From: Marinicella pacifica | Lineage (GTDB): Bacteria; Pseudomonadota; Gammaproteobacteria; Xanthomonadales; Marinicellaceae | Direction: 5' to 3' | Assembly: GCF_014636635.1 (NCBI RefSeq) | Contig: NZ_BMEO01000004.1 | Span: 186,001 to 250,000 of the forward strand | DNA length: 64,000 nucleotides | Shown: positions 1 to 8,943 of the stretch, piece after piece | Position numbering within the stretch: position 1 is the first letter of the stretch | Layout of the letters: each line of letters starts with the position of its first letter | Made by a program: the position numbers and the translations under genes | Notes under the pieces: generated by a model | Told to the model about the DNA's origin: nothing | Databases searched by the model: none | The model's input: the letters and a program-made list of their open reading frames with translations, nothing else

Positions 1-1852
1 TTTCATCAATTAAACTACGAATACGGCCATATTCTTCACCACATAAAATCATGTCGCCTTTTTTCAAAGTACCACTTTTTACCAACACCGTAGCAACCGG
101 GCCACGGCCTTTATCCAGTGATGATTCAACCACAATGCCGGTGGCAGCCGTGTTTTTAACCGCAGTCAGTTCCATGACCTCGGCCTGTAATGAAATTGCT
201 TCCAGCAAATCTTCAATACCTTGACCGGTGTGGGCGGAAACTTCGATAAATTGAGTATCTCCACCCCAGTCTTCAGGAACCACTTCATGGGCGGCTAAAT
301 CTTGTTTGACTTTGTCCACATTGGCTTCGGGCAAATCAATTTTATTGATGGCCACAATAATGGGTACCCCTGCCGCTTTGGCGTGATCAATGGCTTCTTT
401 AGTTTGTGGCATCACACTGTCATTGGCTGCCACCACCAAAATAACCAAATCGGTCACCTGAGCACCACGGGCACGCATCGCAGTAAACGCGGCGTGGCCG
501 GGTGTGTCAATAAATGAGATAACCCCTTTGGGTGTTTTTACATGGTAAGCACCGATGTGCTGGGTAATCCCACCGGCTTCATCACCGGTCACTTTGGTTT
601 TACGGATATAATCCAGTAAAGAGGTTTTACCATGATCCACATGGCCCATGACCGTGACCACCGGTGGTCTGGTTTCGGCTTCTGAAGAGTCGATTTCTTT
701 TTCTGTTTCTTCTTTGAGTTTTTCGGCCTTACTTTGAATGACCGCTTCTTCAGCTTTATGACCCAACTCTTCCACCACCAGGATGGCTGTATCTTGATCC
801 AGCGGTTGGTTGATGGTCACCATCATGCCCATATTCATCAATACTTTAATGACATCGCTGGCCTTAATAGATAATTCCTTGGCCAGATCAGCGACCGTGA
901 TGTGCTCGGGAATGGCCACGGTTTTAACCACCGGTGCTGCCGGTTTCTGGAAGCCGTGAGATTCACTGGCCGCCGTGGTTACTTTCTTACCGCCGCGGCT
1001 TTTGCCGCCTTTGACATGCAGTTGTTTACGACCGTAACGGGTATCACCATCATCATCTTCGGCATGTTTTCTGCCTTTGCGGCCACGAGAAGGCTTCTCT
1101 GATTCACGGCGCTTACGGTTGGCACGTTCCTGTACCGCCTTTTCCACCTGCATTCGCACCATTTGCTCACGACGTTGTTCTTCGAGCTCTTCCTCGCTTA
1201 AGCTTTCTGCACTGTCTTTATCAGAATGCTCGCTCTCTTCGGTGTCTTCTTCAGCGCTGTCATCTGATTCAGCGTCTTCTGAAACGTCGGCTTCAACATC
1301 TTCATAACCTGTCTCATCATCCGTTGTTTCAGCTTCTGCTTGCGCTTCAGCTTCAGCCTGTTCTTTGGCTGCCTGCGCCGCTTGTTCTGCGGCTTCAGTC
1401 CGACGCCGTTCTTCTTCAATTTTTTCCCGGGCGGCTTGTTCTTTGGCTTTTTCTTCTGCTTCTAATTGTTGACGACGCTCCTCCAATGCCCGCCGTGCAG
1501 CTTCGCGCTCCTGTTCGATTTCAGCCATTTCAGACTGGCTGGGTGCGACAGAGCGTTTTTTCTTTTTAACTTCAATGTTGACGTTTTTAGTCTTGGAAAT
1601 GCCTGAGCCGCTGGAAACGGTCAGCACTTCTTTGGATTTACGCTTTAACACCACTTTTTTTCGTGGAGACAGACTTTTTTTCTCTTTGCCATGGGCACCC
1701 CGCAAAAATTCCAAAAGTTTAACTTTGGAATCGTTGTCTATGGTGTCGGTTTCAGACTTTGCCGGAATATCAGCCGACTTGAGCTGCTCCATCAGCTTTT
1801 CGACAGAAATCCCCAAGACTTCAGCAAGTTGTTTTACAGTTACATCTGACAT
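1..1852 (-). CDS. infB: Translation initiation factor IF-2, 3' end outside window
   Basis: IF-2 is the GTPase that places initiator fMet-tRNA on the 30S subunit and promotes 50S joining. About 617 codons are present and the C-terminal part lies beyond base 1. The start ATG at 1852-1850 opens with [16 protein letters not shown], the IF2_N fold. A long Glu/Ala/Arg/Lys-rich linker follows (roughly residues 60-320), then a second IF2_N-like segment ([14 protein letters not shown]). The G domain begins near residue 400 with G1 GHVDHGKT, then [10 protein letters not shown]3 DTPGHAAF near 447 and G4 NKID near 500; the start of domain II follows. It lies 82 bases downstream of nusA, as in the classical nusA-infB operon. 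Identity is secure; only the truncation by the window edge limits the entry. Confidence 0.97.
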   Translation of the reverse strand, partial: MSDVTVKQLAEVLGISVEKLMEQLKSADIPAKSETDTIDNDSKVKLLEFLRGAHGKEKKSLSPRKKVVLKRKSKEVLTVSSGSGISKTKNVNIEVKKKKRSVAPSQSEMAEIEQEREAARRALEERRQQLEAEEKAKEQAAREKIEEERRRTEAAEQAAQAAKEQAEAEAQAEAETTDDETGYEDVEADVSEDAESDDSAEEDTEESEHSDKDSAESLSEEELEEQRREQMVRMQVEKAVQERANRKRRESEKPSRGRKGRKHAEDDDGDTRYGRKQLHVKGGKSRGGKKVTTAASESHGFQKPAAPVVKTVAIPEHITVADLAKELSIKASDVIKVLMNMGMMVTINQPLDQDTAILVVEELGHKAEEAVIQSKAEKLKEETEKEIDSSEAETRPPVVTVMGHVDHGKTSLLDYIRKTKVTGDEAGGITQHIGAYHVKTPKGVISFIDTPGHAAFTAMRARGAQVTDLVILVVAANDSVMPQTKEAIDHAKAAGVPIIVAINKIDLPEANVDKVKQDLAAHEVVPEDWGGDTQFIEVSAHTGQGIEDLLEAISLQAEVMELTAVKNTAATGIVVESSLDKGRGPVATVLVKSGTLKKGDMILCGEEYGRIRSLIDE

Positions 1853-1934
1853 ACATGTGTCTCCAAAAATGTGTGAGGGTTTGTGTTATTCAAATAATCA
1901 AACAGTTGATTTGTTCATGCACAAAACACTCTAT

Positions 1935-3416
1935 TTATTCGAACCAGTGTTCTCTGGCTTGCATAATTAATTCTGAGGCGGCCGATTCATCCATATCAAT
2001 AAGCGCCATCAACTCATCGGTGGCCAGATCCGCGAGATCATCGCGCGTCCTGATGCCTTTATCTGCCAATCGATAAGCCAACTTATCATCCACTAAAGCC
2101 AGATCCAATAAATCCTGGCTGGGTTTGTTGTCTTCCAGTTGTTCTTCTTTGGCAATCAATTGGGTCAACAAAGCATCACGCGACCGGCCCCGCAATTCAT
2201 CCACCAAATCTTCATCAAATCCATCAATCGCCAGCAATTCGCTTCGATCCACATAGGCAATTTCTTCAATGGATGTAAAACCTTCTTGCACCAGCAGCAC
2301 GGCCAGATCTTCGTCCACATCCAGTTTTTCTTCGAATTCTTTGACGTAAGCCATGGCTTCGGCCTCATTCTTTTCTTCGGCTTCACCGGTGGTCAACACA
2401 TTAATCTCCCATCCGGTTAATTCACTGGCCAAGCGTACATTTTGACCGCCCCGGCCAATGGCCTGTGACAGCTGACTTTCATCCACCGCCACATCAATGG
2501 TGTTTTTTTCTTCATCGACCACAATGGATTCAATTTCAGCCGGTGCCATCGCATTGATAATAAACTGGGCCGGATTTTCATCCCATAAAACAATATCAAT
2601 GCGTTCACCACCGAGTTCATTCGCCACGGACATAACCCGTGAACCACGCATACCGACACAAGCGCCAATGGGATCGAGTTTCTTGTCGTGTGAAAAAACC
2701 GCAATTTTAGCCCGTTGGCCCGGATCCCTTGCGGCCCCTTTAATTTCTAAAAATCCTTGCGAAATTTCAGGCACTTCAATTTTAAACAGTTCAATCATAA
2801 ACTTGGGATCGCGGCGTGATAACGTCAAAATCGGACCTCGATTTAAGGTGTTGACTTCAATCAACAAGCCTTTCAAACGGTCGCCGTTTTTAATATTTTC
2901 TCGCGGAATGGCATGTTCGCGCGGTACGATTGCTTCCACACCGGCACCAACGTCAATAAAAACATGACCACGCTCAACCCGTTTAACAATACCGGACAAC
3001 ACCTCTCCAATCCGGTCTTCATACATGTCAACCACTTTAGCACGTTCAGCTTCTCTGACTTTTTGAATAATCACCTGCTTGGCTGTTTGGGCTGAAATAC
3101 GACCAAAGGAAACGGATTCTAATTCTTCTTCAATGGTGTCGCCAATCTGTAAATTGGGATCAGTTTTGTGCGCTTCTTCCAGGGTAATCTCACGTGCCGG
3201 CTCTTCTAATTCATCCGCTTCAACCACTGTCCATACCCGAAAACTGTCGTATTCGCCGGTATCACGGTTGATTGCCACCCGCACATCAATGTCTTCGTCA
3301 TGATCCTTTCGGGTTGCCATCGCCAGGGCCGCTTCCAGGGCACCAAATATAACACTTCGATCCACATCCTTTTCATTGGACACACTGTCGACAACATATA
3401 AAATTTCTTTACTCAT
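1935..3416 (-). CDS. nusA: Transcription termination/antitermination protein NusA
   Basis: NusA binds RNA polymerase and nascent RNA and modulates pausing, termination and antitermination. The product is 493 residues from the ATG at 3416, chosen because MSKEILYVVDSVSNEK matches the usual NusA start and GGAGTTG sits just upstream; an in-frame ATG five codons earlier lies inside rimP. Visible domains are the N-terminal RNAP-binding region (1-125), an S1 domain (about 135-200, GEVLSGIVKRVERGHVFIDVG-like), two KH domains (GRGGQNVRLASELTGW in the second) and two C-terminal acidic helix-hairpin repeats (about 360-490), matching the length of enterobacterial NusA. The start overlaps the rimP stop by eight bases (ATGAGTAA), indicating translational coupling. 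Confidence 0.97.
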   Translation of the reverse strand: MSKEILYVVDSVSNEKDVDRSVIFGALEAALAMATRKDHDEDIDVRVAINRDTGEYDSFRVWTVVEADELEEPAREITLEEAHKTDPNLQIGDTIEEELESVSFGRISAQTAKQVIIQKVREAERAKVVDMYEDRIGEVLSGIVKRVERGHVFIDVGAGVEAIVPREHAIPRENIKNGDRLKGLLIEVNTLNRGPILTLSRRDPKFMIELFKIEVPEISQGFLEIKGAARDPGQRAKIAVFSHDKKLDPIGACVGMRGSRVMSVANELGGERIDIVLWDENPAQFIINAMAPAEIESIVVDEEKNTIDVAVDESQLSQAIGRGGQNVRLASELTGWEINVLTTGEAEEKNEAEAMAYVKEFEEKLDVDEDLAVLLVQEGFTSIEEIAYVDRSELLAIDGFDEDLVDELRGRSRDALLTQLIAKEEQLEDNKPSQDLLDLALVDDKLAYRLADKGIRTRDDLADLATDELMALIDMDESAASELIMQAREHWFE

Positions 3417-3876
3417 TTTCAACTCCGTCATACTGCGGTTGTAAGCGTGCTTTCATCACATTATTTATATTAAAGCTGTATTCACCCAGCTCATTTTCCA
3501 GGGTGATGTCATCTTCACTCACTGATTTGATGGTGCCAGTTATTTTACGGGAACCATTGATTGGTTGGGCTAATTTGACTTTAGCCTGATGACCTAAATA
3601 ATCATTAAACTGATTCGCATCAAACAATACCCGATCTAAGCCGGGCGATGACACCTCTAACACATACGCACTCTTTATAGGATCTTCAACATCAAGGATT
3701 GCAGATATTTCACGACTACAATCGGCACATTGATCCACAGAAATACCTTGCGGATGGTCGATATAAATGCGCACCAGTGCACCTGACTTTTGCGGCAGAT
3801 ATTCAATGCCCCATAAGTCAAACCCAAGGTCTTCAACCACCGGTTGAATAATTGTTGTTAATTGTTTCTGTTTCAT
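3409..3876 (-). CDS. rimP: Ribosome maturation factor RimP
   Basis: RimP assists 30S subunit maturation. The 155-residue product has the family layout: an N-terminal alpha/beta domain with GFDLWGIEYLPQ and the conserved VSSPGLDR segment near residues 74-81, then a C-terminal SH3-like barrel (KVKLAQPINGSRKITGTI). It is the first protein gene after the initiator tRNA and overlaps nusA by a few bases, the standard metY-rimP-nusA-infB order. Transcription could come by readthrough past the tRNA terminator or from a promoter in the 180-base leader, where I found no convincing sigma-70 hexamer pair. Confidence 0.96.
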   Translation of the reverse strand: MKQKQLTTIIQPVVEDLGFDLWGIEYLPQKSGALVRIYIDHPQGISVDQCADCSREISAILDVEDPIKSAYVLEVSSPGLDRVLFDANQFNDYLGHQAKVKLAQPINGSRKITGTIKSVSEDDITLENELGEYSFNINNVMKARLQPQYDGVENE

Positions 3877-4057
3877 AGCGTTTGTTAAAAGTCACGGCCA
3901 CATTTTCTGGCACACTTATTTTTGAGACCTCATGGCCTTCAATCAATGGGTGATTTTGTCAAAATTGACTTTTATGGCGGTCATCACCAGCGCCACATTG
4001 CAGCTGCTGAGATGTTGATTGATGCTGATAAATCAGCAGTTGCATGATTTTAACAAC

Positions 4058-4079
4058 AAAAAAGGCTCCACCTGGAGCC
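4058..4079 (-). terminator. Rho-independent terminator after the initiator tRNA
   Basis: On the minus strand, GGCTCCA, a two-base loop and TGGAGCC form a perfect 7-bp stem followed by six T residues. It lies 20 bases past the tRNA 3' end and before rimP, as the metY terminator does in Escherichia coli. It probably separates tRNA output from the downstream protein genes while allowing some readthrough. Confidence 0.85.
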
Positions 4080-4099
4080 TGATTTATCGTAAATTCGAT

Positions 4100-4176
<77 letters not shown>

Positions 4177-4191
4177 TCATCAAGATGGCTT

Positions 4192-4219
4192 ATTCTACTA
4201 TAAAAAATCCCATTTGCAA
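4192..4219 (-). promoter_or_regulatory. Sigma-70-type promoter for the initiator tRNA operon
   Basis: On the minus strand, TTGCAA (4219-4214) and TAGAAT (4197-4192) are separated by 16 bases, putting the start site about ten bases before the tRNA. The position suits a stable-RNA promoter. No experimental support; the hexamers are good but not consensus. Confidence 0.6.
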
Positions 4220-4255
4220 CCGTAATTTCAAATATCCTGATTTTAAAGTAGGCTT

Positions 4256-4285
4256 AAAAAAAGGGTGGCCAAAGACCACCCTTTT
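4256..4285 (-). terminator. Rho-independent terminator of the TonB receptor gene
   Basis: Minus strand: GGGTGG, a seven-base loop, CCACCC, then seven T residues, starting about 20 bases past the receptor stop codon. The other strand also has a short T run, so it may work in both directions. Confidence 0.85.
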
Positions 4286-4306
4286 AATGACACTATTAAA
4301 TGCCGT

Positions 4307-7300
4307 TTACCAGTCTAAACGGAAACCCAATTGGGCGCGCCATTGTGATTGGCTTCGTGCAGTAAAGAATCGAGGTGCACCAGCAAAACTTAACTCATAG
4401 ACTCCATCTTCAATTCCCACAATACTGGCAATACTTTCCCCATCAAAACTGGCATTGTAAACTTTACCCCAGTCAGAATTTAGCAAGTTACCTAAGTTTT
4501 TAATATTAAAGAACAAGGTAGCACGAACCGGGCCCCAGGCAGGCAGTTCTTGTGAGACATTTAAATCCCATAAATTTACACGTGGTGTTTTAAAACCATT
4601 GCGTGGCGCTATTCCACCACGATAAGCTGCTAAACCAGAGGATTGCAAGAACTCTTCAAATCCTGACTCTGATGAATCTGCTAATATATATTCACCTGGC
4701 AAAGGAACGTAGAACAAATCATTATCTCTAATTCCATCTCCATTTATGTCCCCATAAACATCGTCTCGGCCATCGCCATCTAAATCTCTATTACCGTATG
4801 TATAGGAAAATGGTTCGCCATCACGAGACTCCCATACCAAACCGATGTTGGTGTAGGTGTCACCGAAAAACATACGGCGGTAGCTTAAGAAGAAACGGAA
4901 TGAATTTTCAATCTCATAAGCCGATGTCGCTTCTAACACTTCATTTGGATTAAAGGCCGGGGTGTTATTCCAGTTTGAAATCGCCCGCGATGAGGTTCCG
5001 GCACTGACTTCAGTGGCATCGGTGTAAGTATACGCCGCTTTGGCATACCAGTGTTCCGTTTGTGGCAATTCCAAACTAATGGTGGCACGCTTGGTTTCAC
5101 CTTTGTCTGTATTGGTTAAATACAAGACATCATTGAAATCAGGATTGGCATTGGCACGTGCATCACTTCGTGTATTAGAAAAATCATAGGGGTCACGTAA
5201 GTATGACAATCGACCATCAGGCAAGGTACCGGTTGGGTCACCCAAATTCAAATGTTGGAAATGCACCGCATCACGGTCTTTAATGTATTCCAGTTCGGCC
5301 GAAGCAATCAAACCATACCACGGTAACTCAACATCCACGGCAATATTAGATTTTAACTTGGTCGGCGCTTTGAAATTAGGATCTAAGACATCCACATCCT
5401 GGGTGGCACGACCACTGAAAATTGGCTGATTATCAGGATCCGGCGTGAAAATAACATCCGGTCCAAAGTTGCGATAAACATTAATATCACCACCGGTATT
5501 AGTATAAGAGTTGGTCAACCACACATTAGGTGTTCCACCTGAGAATAAACCAACACCACCGCGCAATTGCATATAACGCTCGTCGGACATATCATAGTTA
5601 AAACCAATTCGAGGCTGTAAAATACCTTCATCAATCACACCATTATTAGGAAAGCCAAAGGCCGCCGAAAAATCTTCGTTGAGACGTGGAGGCTGATCCA
5701 CATCGGGTTTATCCCAACGCAAACCATATTGCAAAGTCAAACGATCAGTGACTGCCCAGTTATCCTGAATAAATAAGCCTGTATTTGACCATGTCCATTC
5801 TGCTGCTGGCAATGGATTATTTGGATCTGAACCAACTCTATATTGATAAAAATCATGGATACCATTGCGGTAATCTTCAATGGAGTTAAACACATATTCA
5901 CCTAATGAAGCGAATACAAATTGGTTGTAAATATCTTGCTCGCGCCAATCCACACCAAACGTTAGATTATGATTTCCCATAAAGTAATTACCTTCAGCGT
6001 AGAACACATCGGTGTTAACATTCAACACATTGGCATGACGAAATAATTCGGTTCCTAAATAAACAGATTCATCATCGCCTACTTCAATTTCAACTTGCGG
6101 AAGACGCGCGTAATTATTAGGCTGTTTGTCAAACTCAGAATTAGAAAACCGAATTTCTGTAGAGAAATTTGCTGTCCAGTCGCTGTACAGGTTTAAGTTA
6201 TAAGACTTGTTTTCAAAGTTATTATCATACCAGTGAGAACTAAGAGACGCCTCACGTCCACCATAGTCGGCATAAATTGGCTCTGAATCTTCATTATTTT
6301 GGTACTTAAAAGAAGCGCGATGATAATCATTAATGTTCCAATCCAATTTCAAAACCACAGACTCTTCTTCAATCACCTGATTGCGAGGCGCATTGGTTAA
6401 ACCTGCATCAAACCCCCATACATTTTGAGAAATATCTGCAATTTCCTGAAGCACAGAATCTTCAATAAAAGTGGTATTCCCTAATTCCGTGGTTTCTTCA
6501 TTTTCATATGCCAGAAAAAAGAATAACTTATCTTTAACAATGGGACCACCGACAGACACAGAATATATTTCTTTGGAATAATCGTCATCATTACGTTGCA
6601 AATCTTCATTCGAGTAATATCCGGCCACTCGACCAGTAAACTCATTAGTACCTGATTTTGTCACCGCATTGATGTTGGCACCAGTAAAGTTTGACAAAGT
6701 CACATCGTAAGGAGACAACTGAACATTAAGTTCTGCAATTGTGTCTAAAGAGAATGGTTGTGACAAACCAGGTGAACCACCAGCTTCCAAACCAAACGGA
6801 TCGGAAATAGACACCCCGTCAATAGAAATTTGGTTAAAACGATTATTCACACCGGAAACGGAAATACCGTCTTCAAAACCACGAATATTTATACGAGAAT
6901 CTAAACGCACAAAATCCTGAATATTACGATCAACCGTCGGCAAGTTTGTGATTTGCTCTCCAGTGATTGTGGTACCGGTACCCATATTATCCGGGTTAAA
7001 GGTGGCCGATTGCGCAGCCACGCCGACGGCTTTAACACTGTCTAAGGCAATGGCATCTTCCACTAAAACTGCATTGATGGCTCGGTCTTCACCCAATTTA
7101 ATAAAAATGTTACCTTCTTCGGCGGTGGAGTAGCCCGATTTACTGACTTCTATTTGATACGGACCACCGACCCGTAAACCGCGAAACGAATAGCGGCCGC
7201 TGTCAGAAGTGGCGACTGATTTCACCTGACCGGTCGGCTCATGTCTGACAGTCACCTCGGCACCTGCCAACGGATTACCGTCAGAATCAACGATGATGCC

Positions 7301-7402
7301 GTTGATGGCGGCCGCTGTTTCTTGCGCCATGCTCGCACCAAAGGGAACCATCAGCATTATCAATGCTGCCAGCACCCATTTATTCAATTTAAAATTTCTC
7401 AT
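4307..7402 (-). CDS. TonB-dependent receptor, Oar-like, with carboxypeptidase regulatory domain
   Basis: Outer-membrane active transporter of 1031 residues. The N-terminus MRNFKLNKWVLAALIMLMVP..ASMAQ is a Sec signal peptide (cleavage near residue 26). A CarboxypepD_reg domain follows (about 31-110: INGIIVDSDGNPLAGAEVTV, SGRYSFRGL), then a plug domain (about 125-240: ITGEQITNLPTVDRNIQDFV, ANINAVTKSGTNEFTG), then a long beta-barrel ending in the aromatic RLDW. This is the Oar-type layout, larger than classical siderophore receptors and often linked to peptide or polysaccharide uptake or outer-membrane remodelling; the substrate cannot be told from sequence. It stands alone with its own terminator, and no TonB/ExbBD genes are near. 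A GNRDLDGDGRDD-type stretch (about 860-890) looks like a calcium-binding loop. Confidence 0.92.
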   Translation of the reverse strand: MRNFKLNKWVLAALIMLMVPFGASMAQETAAAINGIIVDSDGNPLAGAEVTVRHEPTGQVKSVATSDSGRYSFRGLRVGGPYQIEVSKSGYSTAEEGNIFIKLGEDRAINAVLVEDAIALDSVKAVGVAAQSATFNPDNMGTGTTITGEQITNLPTVDRNIQDFVRLDSRINIRGFEDGISVSGVNNRFNQISIDGVSISDPFGLEAGGSPGLSQPFSLDTIAELNVQLSPYDVTLSNFTGANINAVTKSGTNEFTGRVAGYYSNEDLQRNDDDYSKEIYSVSVGGPIVKDKLFFFLAYENEETTELGNTTFIEDSVLQEIADISQNVWGFDAGLTNAPRNQVIEEESVVLKLDWNINDYHRASFKYQNNEDSEPIYADYGGREASLSSHWYDNNFENKSYNLNLYSDWTANFSTEIRFSNSEFDKQPNNYARLPQVEIEVGDDESVYLGTELFRHANVLNVNTDVFYAEGNYFMGNHNLTFGVDWREQDIYNQFVFASLGEYVFNSIEDYRNGIHDFYQYRVGSDPNNPLPAAEWTWSNTGLFIQDNWAVTDRLTLQYGLRWDKPDVDQPPRLNEDFSAAFGFPNNGVIDEGILQPRIGFNYDMSDERYMQLRGGVGLFSGGTPNVWLTNSYTNTGGDINVYRNFGPDVIFTPDPDNQPIFSGRATQDVDVLDPNFKAPTKLKSNIAVDVELPWYGLIASAELEYIKDRDAVHFQHLNLGDPTGTLPDGRLSYLRDPYDFSNTRSDARANANPDFNDVLYLTNTDKGETKRATISLELPQTEHWYAKAAYTYTDATEVSAGTSSRAISNWNNTPAFNPNEVLEATSAYEIENSFRFFLSYRRMFFGDTYTNIGLVWESRDGEPFSYTYGNRDLDGDGRDDVYGDINGDGIRDNDLFYVPLPGEYILADSSESGFEEFLQSSGLAAYRGGIAPRNGFKTPRVNLWDLNVSQELPAWGPVRATLFFNIKNLGNLLNSDWGKVYNASFDGESIASIVGIEDGVYELSFAGAPRFFTARSQSQWRAQLGFRLDW

Positions 7403-7419
7403 TGCAAAACCCTGTTTAA

Positions 7420-7448
7420 ATTAACATAATGACTCATTAATGCGTCAA
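7420..7448 (-). promoter_or_regulatory. Possible promoter of the TonB receptor gene
   Basis: Minus strand TTGACG (7448-7443), a 17-base spacer and GTTAAT (7425-7420). This would give a very short leader containing the AGGG ribosome binding site before the ATG. Spacing and the -35 hexamer are good; the -10 is weak. Confidence 0.35.
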
Positions 7449-7593
7449 TCCCGAAATAAACATAACAGATATTAATCGGTAATTCACGCAAAAATTTCGT
7501 CGCTTATATAGAAAATCTCGCGGTATTTTCTCACATGCGGCGGTAGGGTAAAAGAGTTTTGTGAAAATTCCGTTAAATTAAAGAGGATAAATA

Positions 7594-8928
7594 ATGTTTA
7601 GATACTTTTTACCATTGTTATTTTTTATCACTCCTGTGTCAGCTGACAGCGCACCGGCTGGTCCGATGCTGGGACATGTCGCTTTACGGGCAGCCAATAT
7701 TTGGGTCCAGGCACCTGAACCTGGAAAGCTTACCATTAAATACTGGACACAGAATAATAAAGACACGCAACATACAATCACTGCCGAGATTAACAATGGA
7801 TATGGTCAAAGCCACACCTTTAAGCTTAACAACCTTGAACCTGGCACGACTTACCAATATCAGTTGCTGTTTAACGGCGAACCACTGAATAACGCCAAAA
7901 CTTATTCTCTAACCACCCAAACCCTGTGGCAATGGCGCACCGATCCGCCGGATTTCGAGATTATCACCGGCTCCTGTAATTTTGAAAATGAGGCCGACTA
8001 TGATCGCGCCGGCGACCCTTACGGCGGCCAGCATGAAATTTTTAATAAAATCGCCACAGAAGATGCGGATATGATGCTATGGCTGGGTGATAACTGGTAT
8101 TACCGCGAAGTGGATTATGATGCCGAACAAAGCCTGCTTTACCGGGTTTTACGACACAAAAGCTACCCGCACCTGCAGCCTATTTTCCAAAAATTCCCCA
8201 ATTACGCCACCTGGGATGACCATGACTACGGCCCCGACAACTCTACCAAGAGCTTTGTCTTTAAGGAACAGGCTTTAAATATTTTCAAGCATTTCTGGGC
8301 CAACCCAAGTTACGGCATGCCGGATCATCCGGGCGTTTATACCAAGGTCAGTTTTAACGATGTGGATTTCTTTTTGCTCGATAATCGCTATTACCGTGAC
8401 CACGAAAATAAAATTGACGGACCGGATAAACATTATTACGGACAAAAACAGCTCAACTGGTTACAAAACCAATTACTCACCAGCCGGGCGCCGTTTAAAT
8501 TTATCGTCGGTGGCGGTCAGATGCTGAATAACTTTCACAAATACGATGGCTGGGATAAGTACCGCCACGAACGCGAGCCGTTTTTACAATGGCTGGATGA
8601 TCAAAAAATCACCGGCGTGATGATGCTCAGTGGTGACAAACACCACACTGAATTACTTAAAGCTGAACGTGAAAATGCTTACCCTCTGTATGAATTAACC
8701 TGTTCACCGTTAACCGCCGGCACCCACATCGGTGCACTGGATCAAATCAGCCAAAACCCCAGACTGGTAAAAAATACCCTGGTGGGTGAGCGCAACTACT
8801 GCAAAATCGCCTTTTCAGGCCCGCGCAAAGATCGGCGACTTGAAATTAAAGTACTGGGTGTCAACGGCCAGGAATACTGGCGCAAACAAATCAAAAGCAG
8901 TGTGCTCAGCTACGACCAGGTCAACTGA
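7594..8928 (+). CDS. PhoD-like phosphatase, exported
   Basis: Metallophosphoesterase of the PhoD (alkaline phosphatase D) family, 444 residues, likely periplasmic and acting on phosphomonoesters or diesters. A signal peptide (MFRYFLPLLFFITPVSA) is followed by a fibronectin-like N-terminal domain (about 25-110, FKLNNLEPGTTYQYQL). The catalytic domain carries GSCNFE near 128, LGDNWYY near 164, WDDHDYGPDN near 207 and SGDKHHTEL near 348, the metal-ligand blocks of the family. An AGAGGA-like ribosome binding site precedes the ATG. A histidine kinase starts 15 bases after the stop, so the two may be co-transcribed, but no phosphate-sensing theme is evident. Confidence 0.9.
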   Translation: MFRYFLPLLFFITPVSADSAPAGPMLGHVALRAANIWVQAPEPGKLTIKYWTQNNKDTQHTITAEINNGYGQSHTFKLNNLEPGTTYQYQLLFNGEPLNNAKTYSLTTQTLWQWRTDPPDFEIITGSCNFENEADYDRAGDPYGGQHEIFNKIATEDADMMLWLGDNWYYREVDYDAEQSLLYRVLRHKSYPHLQPIFQKFPNYATWDDHDYGPDNSTKSFVFKEQALNIFKHFWANPSYGMPDHPGVYTKVSFNDVDFFLLDNRYYRDHENKIDGPDKHYYGQKQLNWLQNQLLTSRAPFKFIVGGGQMLNNFHKYDGWDKYRHEREPFLQWLDDQKITGVMMLSGDKHHTELLKAERENAYPLYELTCSPLTAGTHIGALDQISQNPRLVKNTLVGERNYCKIAFSGPRKDRRLEIKVLGVNGQEYWRKQIKSSVLSYDQVN

Positions 8929-8943
8929 TTTTGTTAACTCACC

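Noticed and set aside
1198-1569. Overlapping frames in the IF-2 linker region
   Set aside because: The region is the Glu/Ala/Lys-rich IF-2 linker read in other frames; biased codons keep the alternative frames open.
3961-4045. Riboswitch or attenuator between the initiator tRNA and rimP
   Set aside because: A GCTGAT/ATCAGC hairpin is present, but there is no anti-terminator pairing or known riboswitch core that I can recognise.
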